Below, one piece after another: positions 1 to 8,260 of a stretch of DNA of 54,579 nt. The notes below the pieces were generated by a model. It saw nothing but the letters and a program-made list of their open reading frames with translations, had not been told where the DNA came from and did not search any database. The DNA is from a virus. A program made the position numbers and the translations under genes. The stretch covers positions 1 through 54,579 of IMG/VR virus record IMGVR_UViG_3300008262_005590. The stretch is one strand, 5' to 3'. Each line of letters starts with the position of its first letter. The stretch's first letter is position 1.

Positions 1-1
1 G

Positions 2-30
2 TTGACCATAGAGTAAATTTAGCATAAAAT
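2..30 (+). promoter_or_regulatory. Sigma-70-type promoter for the tRNA and rpoZ-nadE group
   Basis: The -35 box TTGACC (2-7) and the -10 box TAAAAT (25-30) are separated by exactly 17 bases. The tRNA begins ten bases after the -10 box, so transcription would start close to its 5' end. The same TTGACC plus 17-base layout recurs at 8261, 9115 and 10650, which supports the call. Confidence 0.7.
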
Positions 31-39
31 ATAGAATAC

Positions 40-116
<77 letters not shown>

Positions 117-133
117 ATTTGAAAGGAAGTCCT

Positions 134-265
134 ATGTTAGGCAGAGGTTTATTAACTTTAGCAGTGGCAGTTGCAGTGGTAGCATTGGTTTTTCACTCAG
201 TTCCAGCAGCCATTACCGCTGGTTTATTAGGTGTCTTTGGCGCCACAGCCAAGGGCTTAGAATAA
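134..265 (+). CDS. Small membrane protein, 43 aa
   Basis: The start ATG at 134 follows a good ribosome-binding site (AAAGGAAG, 122-129). An upstream in-frame start would run through the tRNA and is rejected. The peptide is almost all hydrophobic, with two Ala/Val/Leu-rich stretches (about residues 5-20 and 23-38) separated by a short polar turn, suggesting one or two membrane passes. No family is recognised. It lies between the tRNA and the omega-subunit homologue and is probably co-transcribed with both. Confidence 0.65.
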   Translation: MLGRGLLTLAVAVAVVALVFHSVPAAITAGLLGVFGATAKGLE

Positions 266-274
266 GGATACATC

Positions 275-529
275 ATGGCCGAAGGTCGCACATCAGAAGT
301 AGCAGTAGAAAAAATTGGCAGCAGATACGATCTAGTGTTGGCCGCTAGCCAGCGTGCCAGAGAACTAAGTCGTGGCGATGCCAGCAGAATGGAAAATCGT
401 GATCTGCACACACCATTGGTACAGGCCATCAGAGAGATTGAAGCGGGCTTGATTGGTAGAGAGTATGTAGTCAAAAGCGAGCGCACGTTGTACCAGCGTC
501 CGCGCCAAAGCAATCCCCGAGGAAAATAA
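275..529 (+). CDS. rpoZ: RNA polymerase omega subunit homologue (RpoZ-like), 84 aa
   Basis: The protein shows the omega signature in order: AVEKIGSRYDLVLAASQRARELS (abridged here as VEKIG, RYDLVL, RARELS) near residues 10-32, then AIREIEAGLIG near residues 51-61. This matches the bacterial core (VEKIG-RFDLVL-A-RRAR ... ALREIEEGLI). Omega binds the beta-prime subunit, helps assemble core polymerase and forms part of a ppGpp site. The last 20 residues are basic and unlike the acidic or Ala-rich bacterial tail. An AAGGA ribosome-binding site precedes ATG 275; nadE follows one base after the stop. A phage copy could remodel host polymerase; that role is inferred. Confidence 0.85.
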   Translation: MAEGRTSEVAVEKIGSRYDLVLAASQRARELSRGDASRMENRDLHTPLVQAIREIEAGLIGREYVVKSERTLYQRPRQSNPRGK

Positions 530-530
530 A

Positions 531-1415
531 ATGACACCACAGAAACGAGCCAAGTTTATAACAAAATGGATCAAGGATTACACCAAGCGACACAAGATTG
601 ACAAACTGGTGGTAGGTATCTCCGGTGGTATTGATTCAGCGGTGGTATCAACCTTGTGCGCCGAAACCGGAGTAGATACCATAGTGGTATCCATGCCCAT
701 ACATCAGCGCCCTGAACAACACTATCTGTCAGACAATCACGGCAAATGGCTGCAGGGCCGTTACAAAAACGTCACACACGTGACTGTGGATCTAACCAAG
801 ACCTTTGATGCTTTCAAAGATAACTTCAAAGTCCTGCCCAATCTATTGGCCTTGGCCAACAGCCGTAGCCGACTGCGCATGGCCTGTTTGTATCAGATAG
901 CGCAAAGCCACGCAGGTATCGTAGTAGGAACCGGCAACCGGGTGGAGGACTTTGGCGTAGGCTTCTATACCAAGTACGGCGACGGCGGTGTAGACATTTC
1001 GCCCATTGGCGATTGCATGAAAACCGAAGTGTGGGACATGGGCCGTGCGTTAGGAGTGGACGAAGACATTATCAATGCCGCACCCACTGACGGACTCTGG
1101 GACGATGGCCGCACAGATCAGGATCAACTCAAGGGCATTTCCTATCCTGAACTGGAACGTGCCATGATGCAGGACACCACAGGCACCAAACCTGAAGGCA
1201 AGCGCGAGCGTGAAGTGTTGAAACAGTATCGAGAGATCCGATCCAAGACACAGCACAAGATGCAGCCTATACCTGTGTGCATGATGCCTGCGGAAGAAAT
1301 CGTATACAAAAAACCCGCGAAAAAAGCAGCCAAGAAAACTGCCAAGAAAACAGCAAAATCTTATCGAAAATCAGAGAAAACAGCTGGTTTGCTCAACATT
1401 GTCCTGGTAAAATAA
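531..1415 (+). CDS. nadE: NH3-dependent NAD+ synthetase with a basic C-terminal tail
   Basis: The 294-aa protein opens with the ATP-pyrophosphatase P-loop SGGIDS (residues 31-36) in the context LVVGISGGIDSAVV. Other NadE features follow: a GTGNRVED segment, GDGGVDISPIGD, and a DGLW...D stretch typical of the deamido-NAD/AMP site. NadE makes NAD+ from nicotinate adenine dinucleotide, ATP and ammonia. No glutaminase domain is present. After about residue 258 the protein ends in a Lys/Ala/Thr-rich tail with KKPAKK-AAKK-TAKK repeats, resembling histone-H1-like tails and not part of standard NadE. The ribosome-binding site is GAGGAAA. A phage copy may keep NAD+ supplied during infection or offset NAD-depleting defences (inference). 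Confidence 0.92.
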   Translation: MTPQKRAKFITKWIKDYTKRHKIDKLVVGISGGIDSAVVSTLCAETGVDTIVVSMPIHQRPEQHYLSDNHGKWLQGRYKNVTHVTVDLTKTFDAFKDNFKVLPNLLALANSRSRLRMACLYQIAQSHAGIVVGTGNRVEDFGVGFYTKYGDGGVDISPIGDCMKTEVWDMGRALGVDEDIINAAPTDGLWDDGRTDQDQLKGISYPELERAMMQDTTGTKPEGKREREVLKQYREIRSKTQHKMQPIPVCMMPAEEIVYKKPAKKAAKKTAKKTAKSYRKSEKTAGLLNIVLVK

Positions 1416-1425
1416 TAGCTCCAGA

Positions 1426-1455
1426 TTATTTTAGGTCCTTCAGGGCCTAAAATAA
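1426..1455 (+). terminator. Hairpin after nadE, candidate terminator or processing site
   Basis: TTATTTTAGGTCC (1426-1438) pairs with GGGCCTAAAATAA (1443-1455) around a TTCA loop, giving 13 pairs with one G-U. It lies between nadE and the sugar operon. There is no T-run after it on the plus strand, so it is not a textbook intrinsic terminator and could be an attenuator or RNA-stability element. Confidence 0.55.
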
Positions 1456-1460
1456 GTATC
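1453..1460 (+). promoter_or_regulatory. TAAGTATC motif, possible T4-late-like promoter
   Basis: TAAGTATC lies 22 bases before ATG 1483 and overlaps the end of the preceding hairpin. It resembles the TAAATATC elements found before several minus-strand late genes here and the T4 late box TATAAATA. The match is short, so confidence is low. Confidence 0.3.
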
Positions 1461-1482
1461 ACTACTACTATCAGGAAATTTT

Positions 1483-2253
1483 ATGGCTACCAAAAATTAT
1501 GTTGTTTGCGCTCACCGTCGTATCAATAGCACCAAGTGGGTATGGAAAGACACTGCTGCCGAAGGCGACATCTATCAGACCTACCGCGAAATGTGCCGTC
1601 ACAGTCTGTCCAGTCTCAGACACTTTTTAAAAGGCAAATGGGAGTATATCCTGTTTGACGAAGAGATTGACAACATCAATGAAGCCATGCCGTTGAACAA
1701 TGATCGTATCTATGAACTATGGCATAAAGAACCTTGTAACATCTTGTGGGTAGGCCCAGATGTACAAGCCATTGACGATGTAGAGATCTTTGGAAAGTTC
1801 AAAGAATTCCGTTTGTTCAATTGGACTGACCCCAAGTCTTGGTCAGAACCAAATCAGTACAACAAGTCATTTGAGAACCTGTTCAACAACGATCTGCAGT
1901 ATTATCCCAGCACCATGGATCCCGAACTGTGGAAGATCGAGAGAAAAATGCGTGGTCAGTGGGATGACAGCGATGGAATGAGCAGCTACAATAATCAGCA
2001 GATCATACACAACACCATGTTTTGGAACCAAGGTTTGGAATGGGCAGATGCCCACCGTCCTTACTTATTCTATCAAGCACAATGGTTGCCCACTTGGCGT
2101 ACTCAGCAAGAACAGGATCAGTGGAATACCTGTGCCATGGAGGATGCTAAAATAGTTCATTGGCACAGCAGCCGTCACAGTCCTACCAAGTTGGCCTGTA
2201 TGCAGAAATTTACCAATCTCTTGGAAATTCCCCTGGTTGATGATCTCAAATGA
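1483..2253 (+). CDS. Unknown protein, possibly GT-A-like glycosyltransferase
   Basis: This 256-aa protein has no family I can name with certainty. The segment NILWVGPDVQAI (about residues 86-97) sits where a GT-A fold would place its metal/nucleotide-sugar site. An HWHSSRHS motif (about 226-233) follows near the C-terminus, a position where some GT-A enzymes carry a conserved His. The middle is rich in Trp, Asn and Asp. The start is set by CAGGAAA just upstream. It is the first gene of the sugar-nucleotide operon and overlaps the next gene by the ATGA at 2250-2253, so a role in transferring or handling the sugar is plausible but inferred from context. Confidence 0.45.
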   Translation: MATKNYVVCAHRRINSTKWVWKDTAAEGDIYQTYREMCRHSLSSLRHFLKGKWEYILFDEEIDNINEAMPLNNDRIYELWHKEPCNILWVGPDVQAIDDVEIFGKFKEFRLFNWTDPKSWSEPNQYNKSFENLFNNDLQYYPSTMDPELWKIERKMRGQWDDSDGMSSYNNQQIIHNTMFWNQGLEWADAHRPYLFYQAQWLPTWRTQQEQDQWNTCAMEDAKIVHWHSSRHSPTKLACMQKFTNLLEIPLVDDLK

Positions 2254-3263
2254 GAGTATGTGACTGGATAGCCCAATTCCTATACGATCGTGGAGTAACA
2301 TATGTACACGGTCTCATGGGAGGTGGTGCTGCCGGTCTCAACGATGGCTTTATCAAGAACGGCAAAATCAAATACATCTGCTATCATCACGAGCAAGGTG
2401 CCGGACACGCTGCCATTGGCGAAAGCAAGATCACTGGAAAAATATCTGTAGTGAATCCCACAACCGGTTGTGCCGGAACCAACTGTGCCACCAGTGTGCT
2501 GAATGCTTGGCAAGATTCTGTGCCTGTGCTATTTCTTTCGGGAAATGTGAGACTAGACACTTGCTCGGGTTGGATCAACGACACCAAAAACATCCATATC
2601 CGCAAGTACGGTATCCAAGAACATCATGTGGTAGATACCTATCAATCAATGACCAAGATGAGTCATTTTATTACCGATGCTAGAGATGTACCTATCACAC
2701 TAGAATATGCTTGGCACCTCATGACTGCCGACAGACCTGGTCCGGTTTGGATAGACATACCAGGTAATATACAAACCATGGCCATGCCCGATGATCCAAG
2801 ACACTACACAGGTCCTGTGCCAACTGAACCCTTGCAGTATGATTTTGATGCTGTTCGTGGAGCACTGGCTGTGGCAGAACGTCCCATAGTCTTGGCTGGC
2901 TATGGCGTAAGACAAAGCGGAACCGTTGATCAATTTTTACAATTTGTAGAAAAATATCAAATCCCTTATGTGGGAACCTACGGTGCCAGAGATTATGCCG
3001 AACACTCACACCCGTTGAACATTGGCACAGTGGGTCAGCGCGGCAGTCGGGCAGGAAACTTTGCTATGCAAAACGCAGATCTGTTACTGATCCTGGGGTC
3101 CAGTTTAAACGCCAGTGTTATAGGCTATGATCCTCGGCAGTTTAGTCCCGTGAGTTTTAAAATCGCAGTAGATATCGACGGCAATGAATTGGCCAAAGAC
3201 ATAGTCCACGTGGATGTAAATCTGCAGATGGATCTACGAGATTTCTTTCGAGGTATGCTATGA
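2250..3263 (+). CDS. ThDP-dependent enzyme, N-terminal half (Pyr and central domains)
   Basis: The 337-aa product matches the first two domains of acetolactate-synthase-like ThDP enzymes. The Pyr domain has the catalytic Glu in YHHEQGAGHAA (Glu about residue 48) and the NPTTGCAGTN loop. A central domain follows from about residue 190 (GALAVAERPIVLAGYG ... NADLLLILGSSLN). The PP domain, normally on the same chain, is encoded by the next gene, which starts in an ATGA overlap. The family includes acetolactate synthase and, in deoxysugar clusters, YerE, which attaches a two-carbon branch from pyruvate to a CDP-3,6-dideoxy-4-ketosugar. The sugar-gene neighbours make a YerE-like role reasonable. 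Confidence 0.8.
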   Translation: MRVCDWIAQFLYDRGVTYVHGLMGGGAAGLNDGFIKNGKIKYICYHHEQGAGHAAIGESKITGKISVVNPTTGCAGTNCATSVLNAWQDSVPVLFLSGNVRLDTCSGWINDTKNIHIRKYGIQEHHVVDTYQSMTKMSHFITDARDVPITLEYAWHLMTADRPGPVWIDIPGNIQTMAMPDDPRHYTGPVPTEPLQYDFDAVRGALAVAERPIVLAGYGVRQSGTVDQFLQFVEKYQIPYVGTYGARDYAEHSHPLNIGTVGQRGSRAGNFAMQNADLLLILGSSLNASVIGYDPRQFSPVSFKIAVDIDGNELAKDIVHVDVNLQMDLRDFFRGML

Positions 3264-3997
3264 CAAGACAGCAATGGATTGAGCGCTGCCAGCACTGGAA
3301 ACATAAATGGCCAGTCATGCAAGATCAATTTAGAGATGACAGCAATGGATTGAATCTTTATGCTGTGTTGGATGCTGTGAATCAGCACAGTTTGGCTGAT
3401 CAGGTTCTTATGGGCGATGCTGGCAGTATCAGTTACACAGGACCAGTGGCACTTAATCCCAAATCAGGACAGCGTATGGTGTTTAGTCCGGCGCAGGCTG
3501 ACATGGGCTGGGCATTGCCTGCTGCCATTGGAGTTGCCATTGCCAGCAACCAGCCAGTGATCAGCATCATTGGCGATGGCAGTTTCATGAGCAACATACA
3601 AGAGTTGGCTGTGGCCAGAGAGTATGAGTTAAACATCGCTTTTGTTATTTTGAATAACCGTGGATATCTCAGCATCAAGAACACGCAACAGAAATACTTC
3701 CAAGGTCGTGTGTATGGCACCAGTAGTGATACCGGTCTGTGGTTTCCTGACTTTGATCGCATCGCACAGGCCTTTGAACACAACTATTACCGCGCAGAAA
3801 CACAACAAGACCTTGACCATTTCAAGGCCTGGTTTGGTGTGCCAGGTCCTAAGATCATTGACTGCATCTGCACCACAGAACAAGAGATACAGCCCAGCCA
3901 GGCCTTAAAAGACGGCAAGCAAGCAGGTTTGCACGACATGGCTCCTTTCCTAAGCGATGAAGAATTAGCCCAGGAGATGATAGCGGAGATATCGTGA
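3260..3997 (+). CDS. ThDP-dependent enzyme, C-terminal half (PP domain)
   Basis: The 245-aa product carries the ThDP/Mg-binding motif starting GDGSFMSN (about residues 109-116) and ending in LNN about 25 residues later, as in GDG-X25-NN. It also has the QADMGWALPAAIG segment of the PP domain. With the preceding 337 residues it makes about 582 residues, the size of a normal one-chain enzyme. The two halves are therefore a split enzyme, translated through an ATGA overlap at 3260-3263 and presumably assembling as a heterodimer unit. The substrate is not proven; a sugar-branching acyl transfer is inferred from neighbours. Confidence 0.82.
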   Translation: MTRQQWIERCQHWKHKWPVMQDQFRDDSNGLNLYAVLDAVNQHSLADQVLMGDAGSISYTGPVALNPKSGQRMVFSPAQADMGWALPAAIGVAIASNQPVISIIGDGSFMSNIQELAVAREYELNIAFVILNNRGYLSIKNTQQKYFQGRVYGTSSDTGLWFPDFDRIAQAFEHNYYRAETQQDLDHFKAWFGVPGPKIIDCICTTEQEIQPSQALKDGKQAGLHDMAPFLSDEELAQEMIAEIS

Positions 3998-4791
3998 AAG
4001 TAGCAGTATTGGGAGCCAGCGGCTTTCTAGGCAGCTACATCTGTCTCAATCTACGCAATCACGTTGTCTACCCTGTATCTAGAAGCACCGTAACCTTGAC
4101 TGACTATACCAGCGTCAGTGATTGGATAGATCTTTATCAGCCCGATGTTGTAGTCAATTGTGCCACTGCTGGTGGCAAGACTCGCCTGGGCGATTGCAAC
4201 TATCAAGATCTACAAAACAATCTCGCTATCTTTTTAAACTTCTACAATCTCAGGCATAGATTCAGCAAGTTCATAAACATAGGTTCTGGGGCAGAGTTTG
4301 ACAAGTCCAAATCCATTGATCGCGCTCGGGAGTCTGAAATCTTGACAAGTGCTCCACAAGACAGTTATTCCTTGAGCAAAAATATCATTGCTAGAACCTG
4401 CCAGATGGTTGACAATTTTTACACCATACGACTGTTTGGTGTGTTTGACAGCACAGAGCCAGACTTTAGATTACTCAAAAGGTGCCTTCAACAGACAGAG
4501 ATCACGGTGCAGAACGCAGAGTTTGACATGATCTCAGCCAGTGATTTCCTGCGTGTGTTGCGCTACTACATTGAGAACGATAATTTACCGCAGGATATCA
4601 ACTGCGTGTATCAGCACAAACACGATCTAGAAAGTATTGTCAGGCATTTTGCCAGCATACATAATAATAAACTGCGCATAGAAGTGCAGATACCTGCGGA
4701 TCCAAAAAACTACACCGGCGATGGTACTGCATTGGCCGAGATGGGCATTGATCTAGCGGGCCTAGATCAAGGATTGGAACTGTATCAATGA
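3994..4791 (+). CDS. Extended SDR: NAD(P)-dependent sugar reductase or epimerase
   Basis: The 265-aa protein starts with GTG at 3994 inside a GTGA overlap with the previous stop. Residues 1-16 give a Rossmann strand and the GASGFLG dinucleotide motif. The catalytic set of the family is visible as GSGAEFD (Ser region) and YSLSK (YxxxK). Length and pattern fit RmlD-like or 4-ketoreductase members that reduce a keto-deoxysugar or the added branch. It overlaps the dehydratase gene by ATGA. It would act as the finishing reductase of the operon (inferred, comparable with YerF in yersiniose synthesis). Confidence 0.75.
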   Translation: MKVAVLGASGFLGSYICLNLRNHVVYPVSRSTVTLTDYTSVSDWIDLYQPDVVVNCATAGGKTRLGDCNYQDLQNNLAIFLNFYNLRHRFSKFINIGSGAEFDKSKSIDRARESEILTSAPQDSYSLSKNIIARTCQMVDNFYTIRLFGVFDSTEPDFRLLKRCLQQTEITVQNAEFDMISASDFLRVLRYYIENDNLPQDINCVYQHKHDLESIVRHFASIHNNKLRIEVQIPADPKNYTGDGTALAEMGIDLAGLDQGLELYQ

Positions 4792-5735
4792 GAAAAAGAG
4801 TTGTGTACGTCACAGGATGTTTGGGCTTCATTGGCTATCATGTCACACAGGCCTGCTTGAATCGTGGCTGGTATGTCTTGGGTGTGGACAAAGGTACTTA
4901 CTGTGCCAATTGGAATCTGTTGGCCAATCTTGAACGCCATCAAAATTTCAAATTCATTGCCAGTGACATCAACGATCTAGAGCGTTTGGTAGATTGCGAT
5001 TATGTTATCAACACTGCTGCAGAGACTCACGTGGACAACAGCATTGTATCTAGCAAAGTGTTTCTAGAGTCCAACATCAACGGTGTGCATCATCTGCTGG
5101 AACTGATCAGACAGAAAAGTCTGTTCACCATGCCTGTGATGCTGCATTTTAGCACAGATGAAGTGTACGGCGACATTGAAGTTGGCGCACATTCTGAGTC
5201 AGATCTGTTGAAACCCAGCAATCCTTATTCGGCCACCAAGGCAGCTGCTGATCACTTGGTCACAAGTTATGGCAGGACCTATGGTGTTCCTTACATCATT
5301 CTACGGCCTACCAACAATTATGGTATTGGACAGTATGTGGAAAAACTCATTCCCAAAAGTGTCAAGTATCTTTCATTGGGTCGTTGCATCGATATACATC
5401 AAAACGGCACTCCACGCCGTACCTGGTTGCACGTTTCGGACACTGCCAATGCTGTGTTGACCGTAATTGATGCCGGAGTCAAAAATGAAATATACAATAT
5501 TTCTGGTAACCACGAGTGTGCCAACATCGAAGTTATCCACAAGATAGTGACCCAAATCAAAGGCACCAGCAACAACATAGAACAATACCTCGAGCACATG
5601 ACCAGACCCGGTCAGGATGTTCGTTATGCCATAGATGACACCAAACTGCAGACTCTGGGTTGGCGTGCCACTGCACTATTTGACAACGAGTTAACAAATA
5701 TAGTAAAATATTATCAAGATAACTTTGTTTGGTAA
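4788..5735 (+). CDS. Nucleotide-sugar 4,6-dehydratase (RmlB/RfbG-like)
   Basis: The 315-aa product has the NAD-binding motif GCLGFIG (residues 10-16), the catalytic triad FSTDEVYG (Thr123, Asp124, Glu125) and YSATK (Tyr147, Lys151). The Asp-Glu pair marks 4,6-dehydratases and is absent from simple epimerases. The reaction turns NDP-glucose into NDP-4-keto-6-deoxyglucose, the entry to deoxysugar pathways. The pattern AAETHVDNSI is also typical. The nucleotide (dTDP or CDP) cannot be decided; the RfbH homologue nearby argues for CDP. A single base separates its stop from the next ATG. Confidence 0.88.
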   Translation: MRKRVVYVTGCLGFIGYHVTQACLNRGWYVLGVDKGTYCANWNLLANLERHQNFKFIASDINDLERLVDCDYVINTAAETHVDNSIVSSKVFLESNINGVHHLLELIRQKSLFTMPVMLHFSTDEVYGDIEVGAHSESDLLKPSNPYSATKAAADHLVTSYGRTYGVPYIILRPTNNYGIGQYVEKLIPKSVKYLSLGRCIDIHQNGTPRRTWLHVSDTANAVLTVIDAGVKNEIYNISGNHECANIEVIHKIVTQIKGTSNNIEQYLEHMTRPGQDVRYAIDDTKLQTLGWRATALFDNELTNIVKYYQDNFVW

Positions 5736-5736
5736 A

Positions 5737-6903
5737 ATGAAAGAAATAACACAGGCCGCACTGCGCATCGACGGACAACCTATGTTTAGGGTGTTGGATC
5801 GCGCACGTCGCTTAGAAGCCCAAGGCCAAGACATCATACATTTGGAGATAGGCGATCCAGACTTTGGTACACCTACCAATGTCACTGACGCGGCCATAGA
5901 AAGTCTACGTGCTGGGCACACTCACTATACCAGCAGTTATGGACTGCCAGAGTTCAGAGAAGCCATTCGTTTTGCCACACAACGCAGTCGAGGCTTTGAA
6001 CCTGACTTGTCGCAGGTGTTGGTCACGCCCGGTGCCAACACACAGATATATTATGCTGTCATGTGCTTGGTTGAACCCGGCATGGAAGTGATCGTGCCCG
6101 ATCCAGGATTCAGTACCTACTACAGTGTGATAAAGATGTTGGGTGCCAAGGCAGTGCCAGTGAGATTGAAAGAAGAAAATCAGTTTCGCATGGATCCCAA
6201 AGATATTGAAGCAGCCATAACCGATCGTACTAGATTGATCATTATCAACACACCGCACAATCCCACTGGATCGGTCATGACACAACAAGAAGTTCGCGCA
6301 GTCTATGACATAGCGGTCGGCAACGATGTGTATCTCTACAGCGATGAGATCTATGCACGTATGAGTTATGGTGATGTGTTTTACAGTCCCAGTGTATATG
6401 ATCAGTGCCGCGAACACGTGATACTCAGCAACGGATTTAGCAAAAGTTTTGCCATGACCGGCTGGCGGCTAGGCACACTGGTTGGCCCAGAAGTAGTAGT
6501 AGAACGCATGGCGGCACTGTTACAAACTGTGGCCAGTTGCGTACAACCATTTATCCAACGTGCTGGTATTCGTGCCATCAACGGAGACCAAAGTGAAGTT
6601 GCTGCCATGATGCAGGAGTATCGTGCTCGCAGAGATCTACTGGTTGCGGGCTTGAACAGCATACCGGGATTTGATTGTCTCACACCCGATGGCGCATTTT
6701 ATGTATTCCCTAATATTCGAGCCACTGGCATGACCAGTGATGCATTGGCAGAGTATCTGTTGGAGGATGCGGGAGTAGCACTATTGCCTGGCACTTGTTT
6801 TGGTGCCAACAGCGAAGGTTATCTAAGACTGTGTTATGCCAACAGCAAAGCCAACATACGAGAAGCACTGCAACGTATCAAAACATCCATGAGGAAATTA
6901 TGA
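5737..6903 (+). CDS. PLP-dependent aminotransferase, class I (aspartate-aminotransferase-like)
   Basis: The start is ATG 5737, one base after the upstream stop; a TTG at 5725 is rejected because it overlaps the upstream gene. The 388-aa protein has HNPTGS (substrate and PLP phosphate region) and the Schiff-base lysine in SNGFSKSFAMTGWRLG. The tail FGANSEGYLRLCYANS carries the family arginine. It would transfer amino groups between an amino acid and a keto acid. Its place in a sugar operon is odd, because sugar aminotransferases are usually DegT-type; it may supply an amino-acid precursor or pyruvate. It overlaps the next gene by ATGA. Confidence 0.85.
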   Translation: MKEITQAALRIDGQPMFRVLDRARRLEAQGQDIIHLEIGDPDFGTPTNVTDAAIESLRAGHTHYTSSYGLPEFREAIRFATQRSRGFEPDLSQVLVTPGANTQIYYAVMCLVEPGMEVIVPDPGFSTYYSVIKMLGAKAVPVRLKEENQFRMDPKDIEAAITDRTRLIIINTPHNPTGSVMTQQEVRAVYDIAVGNDVYLYSDEIYARMSYGDVFYSPSVYDQCREHVILSNGFSKSFAMTGWRLGTLVGPEVVVERMAALLQTVASCVQPFIQRAGIRAINGDQSEVAAMMQEYRARRDLLVAGLNSIPGFDCLTPDGAFYVFPNIRATGMTSDALAEYLLEDAGVALLPGTCFGANSEGYLRLCYANSKANIREALQRIKTSMRKL

Positions 6904-8219
6904 AAGAAATACTAGATCAAGTCAAACACTACATCGACCAAAAACAAGCAGCCAAAACCTGGGTGGCAGGTCGGGACTTTGTGAACTATGCCGGGGCATA
7001 CTACGACAGCCAAGAGTTTGTGGCCGGAGTTGAATCACTGCTGTCTGGTTGGTTGGCCATGGGCGGCAAGGGCCTAGAATTTGAACGAGCCTTTCCGCAA
7101 TACTTTGGCAAGAATCTTGGCATCGTGACCAACTCGGGTTCTTCCAGCAATCTCTTGATGATGTCATCGTTGACCAGCAAGCGTGGCCATCACTTGCCAC
7201 GTGGAACCAAGGTATTGATTCCCATAGCAGGATTTCCAACCACGCTCAATCCCACGCTACAGGTGGGATTTGAACCTGTGTTTGTTGACATCGAATTAGA
7301 TACACTGAATTTGGATCTAGCACAGGTTGAGCAGACTTTAGAAAAAAATCCCGACATCCGTGTGATCACATTTGCCCACGTGCTGGGCAATCCACCAGAC
7401 ATGGATAGACTCATGCAGATAGTCAAGCATCACAATCTCATACTGTTAGAAGACTGCTGTGACGCATTGGGCTCTACCTATGATGATCAACCCCTGGGAT
7501 CTTATGGACTCATGGCCTCCTGTAGTTTTTATCCAGCACATCATATGACCATGGGCGAAGGTGGCTTTGTGGCCACGTCAGATGTGAATCAAGATGTGAT
7601 CCTGCGCAGTTTACGCGAATGGGGTCGCGGTTGTTACTGTGTTGGTCCCGAGGCCAACAAACTCAAATGTGGCACTTGCGGCAAACGATTCTCAGAGTGG
7701 GTACCTTGCATGGCCGGAGAGATCTTTGATCACAAGTATGTTTACGATGAAATCGGTTACAATCTCAAGCCCATTGAATTACAATGTGCCATGGGACTGC
7801 AACAGTTGAACAAACTGCCAGAGATACATCAACTGCGTCGTCGCAATTATCAACTGCTGTTTGATATCTATCAACCCTACGAAGAGTTCTTCCACTTGCC
7901 ACGTGCTCGTGCCAAAAGCAATCCCAGCTGGTTTGCATTTCCCATAACCATTCGCAAAGATGCGCCTTTCAAACGCACCGACATCGTAGACTACTTGGAA
8001 GATAACCTGATCCAGACTCGGCCTTACTTTGCAGGCAATGTCATGCTGCAACCTGCTTATAGCCACTTGATGGATCCTGTTAGGGCCAGGGACGACTTTC
8101 CCAATGCCACACAGGCCATGACCAACACCTACTTCCACGGCACGTCACCTGTGATCACTCCCGAGCAGATTGCCTACATTGGTGAAAAGGTCCAAGGATT
8201 CCTTAGTTTATACGCCTAA
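6900..8219 (+). CDS. rfbH: RfbH/E1-type CDP-4-keto-6-deoxyglucose 3-dehydratase
   Basis: Start ATG 6900 follows GAGGAAATT and gives 439 aa, the family length. An upstream in-frame start inside the aminotransferase gene is rejected. The protein is a DegT-fold PMP enzyme, but at the PLP-lysine position it reads YPAHHMTMGEGG (residues 211-222). The histidine replacing lysine is the mark of the E1/RfbH dehydratases rather than aminotransferases. Cysteines at about 245, 247, 257, 260 and 270 fit the [2Fe-2S] ligands of E1. The enzyme removes the C3 hydroxyl during 3,6-dideoxyhexose synthesis with an E3 reductase, which is not seen in this window. Confidence 0.92.
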   Translation: MKEILDQVKHYIDQKQAAKTWVAGRDFVNYAGAYYDSQEFVAGVESLLSGWLAMGGKGLEFERAFPQYFGKNLGIVTNSGSSSNLLMMSSLTSKRGHHLPRGTKVLIPIAGFPTTLNPTLQVGFEPVFVDIELDTLNLDLAQVEQTLEKNPDIRVITFAHVLGNPPDMDRLMQIVKHHNLILLEDCCDALGSTYDDQPLGSYGLMASCSFYPAHHMTMGEGGFVATSDVNQDVILRSLREWGRGCYCVGPEANKLKCGTCGKRFSEWVPCMAGEIFDHKYVYDEIGYNLKPIELQCAMGLQQLNKLPEIHQLRRRNYQLLFDIYQPYEEFFHLPRARAKSNPSWFAFPITIRKDAPFKRTDIVDYLEDNLIQTRPYFAGNVMLQPAYSHLMDPVRARDDFPNATQAMTNTYFHGTSPVITPEQIAYIGEKVQGFLSLYA

Positions 8220-8260
8220 GACCTGTGTAAAATAGTGTTGTTTTTACGCAACACCCAAAG

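Noticed and set aside
1461-1475. ACT/CACTACTACTA run as a CRISPR or microsatellite array
   Set aside because: It is only a few units long, with no spacers, and looks like a chance leader sequence.
6795-6899. RfbH-like gene starting inside the aminotransferase gene
   Set aside because: The extra 35 residues do not match the family, and ATG 6900 has GAGGAAA upstream and gives the usual length.
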